Assembly: GCA_037974665.1 (NCBI GenBank)
Contig: CM075773.1
Coordinates: 32,560,853-32,624,852, forward strand
Reading direction: 5' to 3'
Source: Ehretia macrophylla
Taxonomy: Eukaryota > Streptophyta > Magnoliopsida > Boraginales > Ehretiaceae
DNA: 64,000 nucleotides
Shown here piece after piece: positions 47,605 through 58,671 of the stretch. Made by a program: the position numbers and the translations under genes. Each line of letters opens with the position of its first letter. The stretch's first letter is position 1. The notes under the pieces were generated by a model. The model was not told where the DNA came from. It did not search any database and was given only the letters and a program-made list of their open reading frames with translations.

Positions 47605-48417
47605 GGGTCTGTTTGGATTGAGGGATTTAGGTAGAAGGAATTGGTTTTGAGGTGATTATTCAATCATTTTTCTTGTTTAGATTGAGGGGTTAATGGGTGG
47701 AAATGATTTGGGATGTTTTAAAAAATCACTCCAGCCTTCACTTTTTGAATCACCCCAAATTGGAGTCAAAACAAGGTATAGGAAAATCTTATGCACCACA
47801 ATGACATTATTATCCTTAGTAGTTTTAAAAAATTACAGCATTGGCACTAATCTTGCAGACCTCTCTAGTCTCTTCTCTTCTTCTCTGCCGCAGCTCTTCT
47901 CTTCTACTCGTATCATATGATCAGGTTGTTAAAAAAAAAAAGCTCGAGCATGAATGTTTTATGTTAAGTTTTTATGCTAAAGTTCTTTTCTTCCATTAGC
48001 TTTTAAACAGTAAGTCCTTTGCTAGAGCATGGCCAGGGAGAATTTGAACTATGGCGGAATCATATATTGGGGTGATAATGCTAAGTAACGCTAAATACAC
48101 TAGAAACCTCCAAGAAGTGTTTCAAGTTGCAGTATCCAAGATTTATGAAACTATGCATTTTATGGCTAGTAGAAATGGTGTTGGAGATAAATATATTATA
48201 AAAAGGGCAAACTTGTCAATTTATTTATAAAATTGATCCCTCCTTTTCATTTCTTCTCTAATCCAAACAAAGAGTACACATAATCCTTTATAAACTTTTC
48301 ATTTATAATTTTATCCAATTCAAACAAGAGTTAATCCTTCCCTTTCCTTTCTTTTTCTTTATTATTAAATCCTCTCATTTCCTTTATTATTTTTTTCCCT
48401 TGAATCCAAACAAGGCC
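47605..48417. mobile_element. Harbinger/Tourist-like TIR element, 813 bp
   Basis: The left end GGGTCTGTTTGGATTGAGGG and the right end, on the minus strand, GGCCTTGTTTGGATTCAAGGG (shortened), are inverted repeats, and TAA flanks both sides (47602-47604 and 48418-48420). A 3-bp TAA target and GG-start TIRs are typical of PIF/Harbinger elements. No transposase remains. Confidence 0.65.
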
Positions 48418-48420
48418 TAA

Positions 48421-49190
48421 GTGATTTTACGCATTAAAATATCAATCTTTTTTAATCTATTCTATGAGATGAGTGAGATTGCAACCTCTACAATGCACAA
48501 ATGCATCCACCCTTGATCATCGTAGACTTCTAAATGTTCATACAAACGGTCAAAAGTAATTGTGGAGCTATTGATGAGCGATGGGGGTTACAGAGTGAAA
48601 TTATTAATAAATGAGTTGAAACTGTATTTTTTAAAGTATTTTTAAGTTAAAAATAATTCAATTCTCACTAAAAAAAGTTATGAACATATAAATACTAAAT
48701 TGAGTATTTATTAGGCCGTATTAAGCAATAACCCGTCTCTAATCAGAAGCTCTTTCAAGTCTTTTCCTTGGACAAACTAAGGTCGATGACTTTCTCAATA
48801 TATCACGTCCTAAAACAGCTTGTAGTTAAAACGAGCTTGCAACATGAAGTGACGTAGATGAAATCCTATTAATCAGAATTAAATGGTAGGATAATGACGT
48901 ATTGTAACTTCAGCCGTTAAACAAAAGAAAAAAAGAAAAAAAAGAGGTCAGTGTCATCAGTCACGGACCGTCGTTACTAGGCAAGTTCACATGCAAACTA
49001 TCCGCTAAAAAATAAATACTTTCTGCTCCCACAACGAATAAAATAATAAAAAGCCCATGTCCCGTAATCTTCGTCACCCCCACATCTAACACATAAACTG
49101 CTCGTTACCTACACACACACACACACACTACAGTTAACTTTCACTACTCTTTCATCTTCGTCCGAGACAATCACTTATCGACAAAGACCT
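48421..49190. other. Spacer and promoter region of the polygalacturonase gene
   Basis: No gene seen. A (CA)n tract is at about 49111-49128, with CT-rich leader-like sequence after it. The transcript probably begins near 49130-49180, but no clear TATA box was chosen. Confidence 0.4.
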
Positions 49191-49280
49191 CTCTTTGCTA
49201 CTTCCTCTAACCTCTCTTCCTCAGCACTTCTCAGCCGTTCGATCACTCTCAATCTTACTTCTCTCCATATCTCAACCCAG

Positions 49281-49928
49281 GTACTTTAATTTTTTCTTAT
49301 CTCTATGTTCCCATTTTCCACTCCATGCAGCTACCTCTTGCCTTTTCTTTTCTTTTTTTATTTTACAATTGAGTTCGTGGTTCGAACTTTGACTTGTCAC
49401 TAAAATAAATTGTTATCCGGCTATTCCAGTCAATTCTTGGTGTGCTAGCATGGATGTTTTTGTTGGCTTTTGCTAAGTAACGCACATTTCATCTAAAAAC
49501 TTAACCAACTCGAACCCATCTAAAACTTGGACATTAACTATTTCAGCTTCAAACTTAAGCTACTGGAATCATTTAAAAGCTTAAGCAAAGTGACTCGTGA
49601 TTTAATCAGCTCATTTAAAAATTTAAGTTTACCATTTTGAAAGTTTTTTGAGTTACTCGAGCTCATTTAAAAGTTTAAGCAAACTGACTTGTAAATTATC
49701 AATTCGTTTAAAAGCTTGAGTTTATATAGCTATTTGAACTCTTTTTAACTCCTAATTAACTTAACTAATTTAAAAGTTTAAACTGTTAAAAATACTGTAA
49801 TTGTCCACTTTCTGTACTTTTTCTTAGCTTTTTTTGTCAGTATAACAGTCCTAAAATAGCGAAATTTTTGTAAAATAAGTTTTGACCTCGCACAGAGGCG
49901 TAATGTCTTCTTTTTTTGTTTTCCTTAG
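49281..49928 (+). other. 5'-leader intron of the polygalacturonase gene
   Basis: Donor CAACCCAG then GTACTT at 49281 and acceptor TTTTCCTTAG ending at 49928, six bases before the ATG at 49935. The intron is T-rich, as usual for plants. Confidence 0.6.
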
Positions 49929-49934
49929 TACAAA

Positions 49935-52900
49935 ATGCTTCGACATCTTCGGGCAATTCTTCTGTGTTTAGCGGGTGTACTGCTGCTGATGAGCTGCTTA
50001 ACGGCGGCGGACAGGTGGGTAACATGCTCGGGGATCGTGCCGATGAGGTACCGGAAGGATAAGATATCGATAAAGGAGTTCGGAGGCGTCGGAGATGGGC
50101 GTACATTGAACACGAAAGCATTCAGGGCAGCAATAAATCGGATTCAGCATTTGAGGAGGAGAGGTGGTACCCTTCTTTATGTACCTCCTGGGGTGTACTT
50201 AACTGAGAGCTTTAATCTTACTAGCCATATGACTCTTTACTTGGCCAGAGGTGCTGTTATTAAAGCCACAAAGGTACAACACATTCCAATTGGTATTATT
50301 TTATGATGTCGAAACGTGCATATTTTAAGCTTTTAACATATATGAAATTTGTATTTAATTTATAATAACTTGATTTCACTACAATTCTCATGGACTTAAG
50401 TATTTTGATCCAATTTATTAGGTTTAATGTGGTATTAGATCAATAGTTTGGTCTAAGTTATTACACAGCTAGCCCAACTATTGGGTCACAACAAAGACTA
50501 CGAGTTGGACTAACGGCATTAATAATGTTAAATATAATGAATTAAAAAGTTCATTTAAAAAAATAATAAATAAAAGTATTAATTAGACCAAAAATAATAA
50601 ACTATTTATAACTTTTTTTTATTTTTTATTATGCCTTTTTGGTCATGTGACTATTATTCCGAAAGCCATTTTTCTATTAGAAAAAGTAATGAGTAAGCTA
50701 TATGTAACTTACATAGTAAGAGGCACGTGTATCTTAACTATGTATTTTACCATTATTTTAACGCCGGAAAATGTTGGTTAACGGAATCTCTTATTTAAAA
50801 CATAAAGGACCAAAAGAACTGAAATATAGGGACCAAAATGTCGATTTATAAGAAATTAAGAGACCTTTTGTGCTATTAATGCATTTCTAGCATGTAATTC
50901 AGCTTTGTTTGTATGTGATTGAGTTAATTATATTACTCCTGAGTTGGTGCATTAATTTGAATGCCTACATATAGCATCTGTTAGTGCTAATTTGCATCCT
51001 TATTGTTCTGGCTTTGGGTGGTTTGCTGGGCATGATGCATTTTGATTTCACGTGAAGCTTAAATTTGTGCCGTCAATTTAAGAATGGAAAGAACTAAGTG
51101 AATTATTTAAACTACGAGGGCCACACACAAGACACAACTGACTTGATCGATCCAAACGATCAGCTCCTTTTAAACTGCTGCATCTTCTTCTCTTCTGCCT
51201 CAGAAGTTCTGTATTTTAACTCCTACTAAGTGAAGATATACATTACCCGCTGATCCAGGATACAGGACACTGGCCTCTGATTGCTCCATTGCCTTCTTAT
51301 GGAAGGGGAAGGGAACGACCTGGAGGAAGATACATGAGCTTTATCCATGGAGATGGCCTCCATGATGTGGCTAGAAGTGGGTAGTATTATCAATCAGTTA
51401 AACTACATCTCTCTTTAAATAGTCTAAGGTGTGTTGGGATGTTTTTGAAATCTGTACGAGCAAGTTGTGTTAGTGAAAACATTCGACCTGGTTCAGGTTC
51501 ACCTATATATACCATTAAGCAAAAACGAAAGCAATGATCTTCGCTTCATGGGAACAACAAAAAGAACCATCTCACTCTTTCCTTTCTTTGGTGCTATCTA
51601 ATGGACAACTTGTCTCCCCTTGGTTCTAATTGCTCTCACAATCTCTGAAGAACGCGATCCCTGCGCTTAGTCATAGTTCTTATCGTGATCCCAACTATTG
51701 CATTTGCATTTTTGTGACATATATTATACTTTGATTCTGCTGGTTATGTAGATAACAATTGTTCTTTACTTAGGTGAGAATGGGACAATTGATGGCCAAG
51801 GTGAAGTTTGGTGGAACATGTGGAGGCAGAGGACACTTCCATTTACAAGACCAAACCTTGTTGAATTTATGAACTCTAGAGGCATAGTCATTTCGAATGT
51901 GATCTTCAAGAACTCGCCCTTTTGGAATATCCACCCTGTTTATTGTAGGTAATAATTTCTTCTTTCTTTGTATATATTTGTAATGTTTGAAGTAGCTTAG
52001 CTTCACGTAGTGTATTCATCCAAGAGCTCATACACTATTTTGAGGAAGATAAAAGTTTGAACAAGTATTAAATCACATTTATACCCCTCATCAAGATTGT
52101 TTACTGGAAAAGAAATGCCCTTTTATTGGATTTGAAACAATGACTTAAGCCTGTGGGCGGAGAAAAGCAGCCGTGAGGACTCGGGTTGGAGCACAGCGTA
52201 ACTAAGAGAGTCATCCCATTTAGGGCGAGACAAAATGGGCGGGTTGCATTTTGTAAAGCTATACTCGGCTTTAGTCTTCAAAGTCCTAGGCGGACTAGAC
52301 TAGAATGGACAGCACAAGTCGGAGGTGAAACTTTTACTTATACCTGTCATTCCTAACAATGATAAATCACCCTCATCAAGATCATTTTCCAGAAGCATTC
52401 TTTATATGTTCAGGCACACACACTCAAAGCCAAATATTTGTATTGAACATTGTAGGTAAATAACAATGCAAAAACAATTCGAATATAGAGTTGCAACTTA
52501 ACTGTAGCGAGCTGCTTTTACCCCATTAATGACATCTGATGATAATTACCATTGTTCTGCAACTTTTACTGAAATCTGTTGTCCCGTGGCTGATCTTGAG
52601 ATTCCTCTGTATCAGTTTTAGAGAGTACCCAACAAATTGTTTGGACTGTAAACATAATCTTGCAGTAACTTATCTAATTCTTCTGTTTCCTCTTTTTCCA
52701 GCAAGGTAGTCATTAGACATGTCACCATATTGGCTCCAGCTGACTCTCCCAATACAGATGGAATCGATCCAGGTACATACTAGACGGGTACAATTTAGGA
52801 TATCAATTGGTAAAGCAACAGATATGAGGAGATTTGGCTCTTGTTTTTTCATCAACGATTGGTTGAGATAGTCGCTTTCCTCTGTCTTTATAGCCAGTGT

Positions 52901-53605
52901 CATACTCTCTGGTTATGTGAGTACAGATTTTCATTTCATATTCTCTTTTATGTAATTACAGATTCAAGCTCTCATGTCTGCATTGAGGACTCGTACATCT
53001 CTACTGGCGATGACCTTGTGGCGGTAAAGAGTGGATGGGATGAATATGGAATCACTTATGGCCGCCCCAGTCATGGCATCACCATCCGCAGAATAACTGG
53101 ATCATCCCCGTTTGCTGGAATTGCAATTGGAAGTGAAACCTCTGGAGGCGTTGTGGATGTATTGGCTGAGCACATAACCCTGTACAACATGGGAGTAGGC
53201 ATCCATTTAAAGACAAACATCGGTAGGGGCGGGGTTATAAGAAACATCAGAATCTCCAACATTTATATGGAAAACGTACGAACAGGGATTAAAATTTCTA
53301 GTGATGTTGGAGACCATCCGGATGAGCACTTCAATCCTAATGCTTTACCAGTCGTCAGTGATGTCAAAATCAAGGATGTCTGGGGTGAAAAGGTTCAGCA
53401 ACCCGGTCTGATACGCGGCCTGAAAAATGCGCCATTTACCGGTGTCTGTCTCTCTAACATCAACCTGCACGGTCCTATTAGACAACGATATAATCCATGG
53501 AAATGCTCCGACGTAAGTGGTGCTGCAGTTCAAGTTAGCCCATGGCCGTGTGCAGAATTGATCACTCGTCGTCGTCATACTTCTGCATGCTCAACTTTCT
53601 TCTAA
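49935..53605 (+). CDS. Glycoside hydrolase 28, probable polygalacturonase
   Basis: Five coding exons: 49935-50273, 51259-51376, 51774-51948, 52702-52772, 52962-53605, total 448 residues in a closed frame. An N-terminal hydrophobic signal/anchor (about 8-25) points to the secretory route and cell wall. The domain is a right-handed beta-helix: EFGGVGDGRTLNTKAF near the start, HWPLIAPLPSYGRGRE, NGTIDGQG, then SPNTDGID with Asp230, STGDD with Asp251 and Asp252, SHG at 271-273, and HLKT (316-319) in place of the usual RIK. Family enzymes cut alpha-1,4 galacturonan in pectin; the three Asp residues are the catalytic ones. The SHG and HLK variants fit a plant clade of 'probable polygalacturonases' whose substrates are poorly known. 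The second intron junction is uncertain (see findings). Intron 1 is about 1 kb. Confidence 0.88.
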
Positions 53606-54161
53606 AATCATGTAATTCTTTCATATTTGCTCAAATATTCAATATAGTGATATGCTGATTTGTTCTTTTATTACCTGAAGAAATGTGAGCAATTTCCTAA
53701 GTTTCAAATAGCAACAAGAACTAGCAATCCAGAAGCAAGACTGAAATATATTTATTACACTCAAGAGTGCGGTGAACCCGTAACTAAAATCTAATATATC
53801 AAATGAGTTTTTTTTTTTTGACTAAATTTTTTTAATTTTTTTTTTCTAAATTCGGTTCTGCTGCACCTTTAACTATATGTGGCTTTCAAAAAATATATAT
53901 ATATATATATGTGGCTTTTTATTTTTTTAAATTAAAAAACGGGTTTACCCTCCATTGTACCGAAAGAAAAAAAAACACGTTTATTACTGCATCATCATCT
54001 TATCATAAATGCTAATAAGGTAAACAAACATCTCTATATGAATCATATAGATTCAAACTATGTACATCCTAGAATGACATAATCCCTACTCATCTCATAA
54101 GGATGCAAAATTTATTTTTACAATATAACACTGATATATATTTATTACTTTCATGTTTCAC

Positions 54162-54920
54162 TCAAAATTCAAATTGGTTCAAGAACTTGCGGAAATGCTT
54201 CAGGAAACCACCTTCCTCTTCCCTCTTCATCTTCTCATCATCCTTCACTGCCTTCTCTCTTTCTTCTTCATCTTCATCGCGGTGGGAATGCTTCCTGAAG
54301 TTCTTTTCCTTGCCAAACTTGTCGAATTTCTCAACCCTTGATCGCGAGAGTTTATTCTCGGCATCACTGTCGTCGTCAACATCACCATGGTGATGGTGGT
54401 GGTGGTGGTGGTGGATCCTAACCCATGAAGGCTGAACCTCCCGTAAGCTGCAGGTTAAGAACATTGGATCGAGATCGTTGTTCTCTCCGGTGGAGAGTAT
54501 CATATCATTGCCATAGGGGATCTCATCACGCTGCCCCATTGGCCTAAAGTGGTGCTGATGGTGGTGGTGGTGGTGGTGATGGCATAAACGAAACGGAAGC
54601 GGTGGTCTAAGGCGGAAGTGACGGTTGATCGGACGGAATTTAACGGCCTTTAATGGCACGGCGGTGACAGTGGCGGCGGTGGGGGTGGTGGTGGGCTTAG
54701 ACCCTTCGTTACCGGAGTCATGACCGTGGGACTTGTAGCTAGAGGTTTCACTAGGGAAGCGAATCGCTGCGTGGACATCAGATTCTTGGCGGGAATTTCG
54801 AATTTCGCTGCTGATGACGTCATTTTCCTGTACATCTGACTGAACACGAGCGTTAGAGAGTGTTGAACTGAATAAGAAAAGAATAACGGCGGCAACAACG
54901 GTGACGGAGAGTTTGGCCAT
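54162..54920 (-). CDS. Secreted histidine-rich protein of unknown function
   Basis: Single exon, 252 residues from the ATG at 54920. I prefer it to the upstream ATG (54950) because the protein then begins with a clean signal peptide (MAKLSVTVVAAVILFLFSS, then a cut site near 27). The mature part has a Thr/Ala/Val stretch, a conserved-looking RPINRHFRLRPPLPFRLC patch, a run of eight His plus QHH, a second run of nine His before an acidic DVDDDSDAE, and a Lys/Glu/Arg-rich C-terminus (HRDEDEEEREKAVKDDEKMK) with a final FLKHFRKFLNQFEF amphipathic helix. The His runs would bind Zn/Cu/Ni or be pH-sensitive; this is inference. A homologous plant family is likely, but I cannot name it. A TATA-like TTTATAAGTATA lies near 54970-54981 on the minus strand, about 50 bp upstream. 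Confidence 0.78.
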   Translation of the reverse strand: MAKLSVTVVAAVILFLFSSTLSNARVQSDVQENDVISSEIRNSRQESDVHAAIRFPSETSSYKSHGHDSGNEGSKPTTTPTAATVTAVPLKAVKFRPINRHFRLRPPLPFRLCHHHHHHHHQHHFRPMGQRDEIPYGNDMILSTGENNDLDPMFLTCSLREVQPSWVRIHHHHHHHHHGDVDDDSDAENKLSRSRVEKFDKFGKEKNFRKHSHRDEDEEEREKAVKDDEKMKREEEGGFLKHFRKFLNQFEF

Positions 54921-54969
54921 TGTGAAAATCTTTGATGAGAAAATATGCAAGTTGCATGTTTACGTTGTA

Positions 54970-54981
54970 TACTTATAAAGT
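54970..54981 (-). promoter_or_regulatory. TATA box of the histidine-rich protein gene
   Basis: On the minus strand TTTATAAGTATA, about 50 bp before the ATG at 54920, giving a leader of about 25 bases. Confidence 0.5.
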
Positions 54982-55059
54982 TGAGTCTCGGGCAGTTCGG
55001 GCAAGTTGGTGTATAGGAGGTGTGGGGTGATTGGTGAAGACTAGAGTAAGGAACGGGCA

Positions 55060-55082
55060 TTGACCAAAAAAAAAAAAAAGAT
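55060..55082 (+). mobile_element. Tail-only insertion in a promoter
   Basis: TTGACC plus an A-run and GAT lies between two perfect copies of TAAGGAACGGGCA (55047-55059 and 55083-55095). It is about 80 bp upstream of the TATA box of the histidine-rich gene, in its proximal promoter. Confidence 0.6.
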
Positions 55083-55264
55083 TAAGGAACGGGCAGCGGG
55101 CAATGGGGTTTACCGTTCATGTGCTTAATGGAAAAAGAACAGCCGCTAAGAATGGTACATTTGTTTGTTGTTAGTCAAATTGCATTACGTACGCGACAGA
55201 TCGCCTATGCTGACTTTTTGTTACGATTTTTTTGCCTCATTATCGATGTTTTTCTTTTGCCCGA

Positions 55265-55390
55265 GGGACAAGGTAAACAATAGTAAAATTATTCTTGTAA
55301 GATAGTAAGTTTAATAATTTTTATTATTTTAAAATTTTATTTTTAATTGATTTGATAAATATGTGAGAGAGTATTACTGTACCTGAAAGG
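55265..55390 (+). repeat. Degenerate SINE-like repeat, copy A
   Basis: Shares TTGTAAGAT and TTTTATTTTTAATTGATTTG-type blocks in the same order with 56505-56650, about 100 bp of similarity with base changes. Also resembles 20795-20905. No target duplication was recognised; probably a dispersed retroposon family. Confidence 0.4.
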
Positions 55391-55620
55391 AATAATACGT
55401 TGCTTAGATTTTTTTAATTGAGTTTTTACATTATTCAAAAAAATGAATGTTTTTCTTTTTATCTTTTGCATTTCATCTTGACTAAGTGTTTTATTTTAAC
55501 TTTTCTAACATCAAGATCAAGATCCAGACTTTGATATACATATCCATTTATCATTTTTTACTTTTTCTATATATTTTTTAATAAAATGTCAAATTTCGAA
55601 GCTTAATTACATTTTTATAA

Positions 55621-55736
55621 GTATTTATTTATTTTTTTACCCTCGTTCCCTATCTATCCCACCCCCATAAAATTCGAATCCTAATCTCCCAACTATTAGA
55701 TGAAATGACCCACCATTAAACTACTCGTGAGTCTCA
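55621..55736 (-). mobile_element. tRNA-derived SINE, 116 bp, complete head
   Basis: Between two perfect 16-bp copies of AATTACATTTTTATAA (55605-55620 and 55737-55752). On the minus strand it has an A-box-like TAGTTTAATGG and a B-box-like GATTCGAATTT, about 35 bp apart, then a G-rich part (GGGGGTGGGATAG) and an A-rich tail. Both RNA polymerase III boxes are there, so it may be a full-length short SINE. Confidence 0.7.
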
Positions 55737-56504
55737 AATTACATTTTTATAAATATAGACTATTCATTTTTAATCTATGATTTTTTCTGTAATTTCACCA
55801 TTATTAAGTCTAAATGTAATGTTAGGTCTCACCTCTTCTAGATCATCTGCATTCCAGACTTCACTAATGAAATATTCTCTAACATATATATACATACATA
55901 CATACATACATATATATATTATAACAGGAAACTCACCTTTAAAAGGATCACATTCGATTAGTTTTAAAGTCACAAATTTTGTAATGTAGTTATACGCGTC
56001 TAACATACACTGGTCCGTTGAGGCCTAGATGACATTTGAAATTAAAAGACATAAGTTTAAAGTTAAGACTTTCAATCCCAACAAATCGCTACTTGACAAT
56101 CCAAGCCAACCCATTCGAGTCTAAAACATACATTATCAAAATGAGTAAAAGTTTCTAAATGTTTATGGCAATCTCACCAGAAGGGCTTGTGAATCGTGAC
56201 TCCATTAAATAAACCGCCCATACTTTCCAAGAAATACATAATGCTTTTAAATGGGGTCTGAGATATCAGCCCAAAAGATCTTTAACATTCTGCCCCATCA
56301 CTATCTTGTCGGTAAGTGAGAGTGACCCTTTGGGTCCTACCTGCCCAGCTTCACACACACACACACACACGGCTTACGTGAAGAGGCATATTACAAAATG
56401 GGCTTCATATCCAACTATGTATTAGCACCTATTTGCCTTGATTGCCCCATGTACTAATATCCACCCAATGCTGGAGAAAAAAAACAAGAGTTTTGTTTCT
56501 AGGC

Positions 56505-56650
56505 ATGGTCCAGTAATAATAAAATTAAATCATTTTTGTAAGATTACAAGTTCAATATTTTATACTATTTTAAAGTTTTATTTTTAATTAATTTGGTACG
56601 TGTATAAAAACACACTGCTATACTCGAAATTTTACCAATTGGTGATCATA
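56505..56650 (+). repeat. Degenerate SINE-like repeat, copy B
   Basis: Starts with an A-box-like GGCATGGTCCAGTAAT and has a B-box-like AAGTTCAATATTTT, like the SINE at 16888 but weaker. Its 3' part (ACCAATTGGTGATCATAC) resembles the tail of 21090-21213. Confidence 0.4.
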
Positions 56651-58447
56651 CTTCACCAGGTCGAACTTCACCAACTGAGTTCTCTCGTTATTTAAAAAAA
56701 ATAAAACAAAAGTTTTACACATAAAAATTGAGTGGAATAATTGAATAATGATCTGTGTAATAATTTTAAATTTAAATTATTTTCGACCTCCATTATATTT
56801 TTGCTCCAAGTAACTGTATATTCATTTCACTCGACTACTTTTTTTGCTGCAAAAAATAACAAATGGTTTCAACATTAAGTGGTCCACTAAATAAAATCTT
56901 CAAGCATGGTCCTCTTTCTTTTCTTTTCTTTACTTCTCCCAAGATTTTGTTTGGTATGGATATGATAATTTATGGTTCTTATCTTGTTTTAACAAAAGTT
57001 AAACAAAATAAATATACGTATACAAAAAGTAAGGATATCGAAATTTAACGTAGTTTAACTGTGCGGTCTACGACTACGGGACCTCCCCTGGTCTAACAAA
57101 CTTGTTCATTAATAAATAACAAGTTACAACATCAATAAACTTACATAAGTAAAGACTCACTCTTAACTTTTGACGCCTCGATAAAGAACTCCTTAATGAA
57201 CCTTAATTTGGTGAGCTCCACTTGACTTGCAACGTTCTCTCCCGAAAACTACACCTTCTTCTCCCGAAGAATGAACAAAACAATAAACATACTAAAAACT
57301 CTTCCTATCAAATATTAAAACAATATGCATAGCAGAAGTATAAACAAATTGCCTGTATTATGGTCAACTGTAGCAACACATGCTCTATCAGATTCCTGCG
57401 TTACAGACTTTTGTTACAGCACGACATCAATCTACTACAACAAAACCTAACAGTTATAAATACTTAAAGAAATCCTTTTTTTCAGCTCTCTTTCAGCGCA
57501 CACCTTCCAGTCTTGTGAGACTCTGTATATATGCTGAATCAATTGTCTAAATCTCCAAAAGGTAATCCGTGCTTGGACATTGAGTTTTATGGAAAGACTT
57601 TGTCCCCAATCAATTATTGAATAAGACAACCTTCCTTTTTTAATAAGGAAACTTCAAACCTTCAAATAAATAAGGAAATGTCAAATTGTCTTTTCGGCTC
57701 TCTTGTAAATATAGTAAACCTGTCAATCAAAGTTTTTCAAACATATATGTATATACCATAATTAAATTCAGGCAAAACATAATTTTGACAAAATACAAGC
57801 CAATCAATATCACAGAGCAAAGGCTGTAGCAAGGGACGTAACAAGTTATAATTGTACTTTGATAAGATATTTATCTGAAACACTTACATTATTTGAAAAT
57901 TTCTAAAAGATGACAGTCATCTAGAATGGATATCGTGTATAGTGTCGTGTGTAAAGATATATATATTTTGTGATATTTAATTTTTGAGCTCAACTGTAAC
58001 AAATGATAAAAAAAGAACATGGGATAAAGATGTAAATGATGATATTTAGTCTCTAAAAACTCTAACTGCTAGCCCGTATAACAATTTTTAGCAAAAGTTG
58101 TGAGTTTGTACAAATATTTAATGCCAAAATATGAGACCGACCGTTTGTAAGACTTATTCACATCACTTTCCTTATTCATACTTCCAACAAAGAAGTTAAA
58201 GTTTCTGATGGCCACCCCTTCAAAGAAAACGATGACTGAACCTCTGAAGTCGAAGGAAAATGTTTAATTAACCATGGTTGGTGCTGCATGTAGTTGCAGT
58301 AGGCCATTTTGAAGGCTAACTCATAACCTCTTAAGCATATGTAGAGAGCTAAGAAAAATTATGATCCTCTTTTAAATACTAATTTGCTGATTAATTGAAA
58401 TACAAATAATTCTACTTAGTGGATAAGATATGATTTGGATTAAACAC

Positions 58448-58671
58448 TTTTTTTTTTTTTTTGTGGTCAAAGAAGAATTCTCATTGACCCACCAAAAGAT
58501 ACAAAGGAAAAAGTGCTAACCGATACCCAGAGGTACAAAATCAGATTGAATATATAAGATGAACTAATTCTTGGGAAATGCTGGAGATGTAATCAAGTGC
58601 AAGGGTGTCACCTTTGCAGTTTTTTAGCTATCCAATCTACAACCAGGCCATCTTGCCATTTCTTCTATCCA
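58448..58671 (-). mobile_element. 5'-truncated LINE-type insertion, 224 bp
   Basis: Between two perfect copies of ATTTGGATTAAACAC (58433-58447 and 58672-58686). On the minus strand it ends CTTCTTTGACCAC plus an A-run, which I take as the 3' end of a LINE family. Sequence before it is consistent with LINE 3' untranslated sequence, with no frame kept. Confidence 0.75.

Noticed and set aside
54650..55060. A minus-strand frame of 136 codons rich in Pro and Ser
   Set aside because: It overlaps the histidine-rich gene in another frame; the poly-Pro is the GGT/CCA repeat read out of frame.
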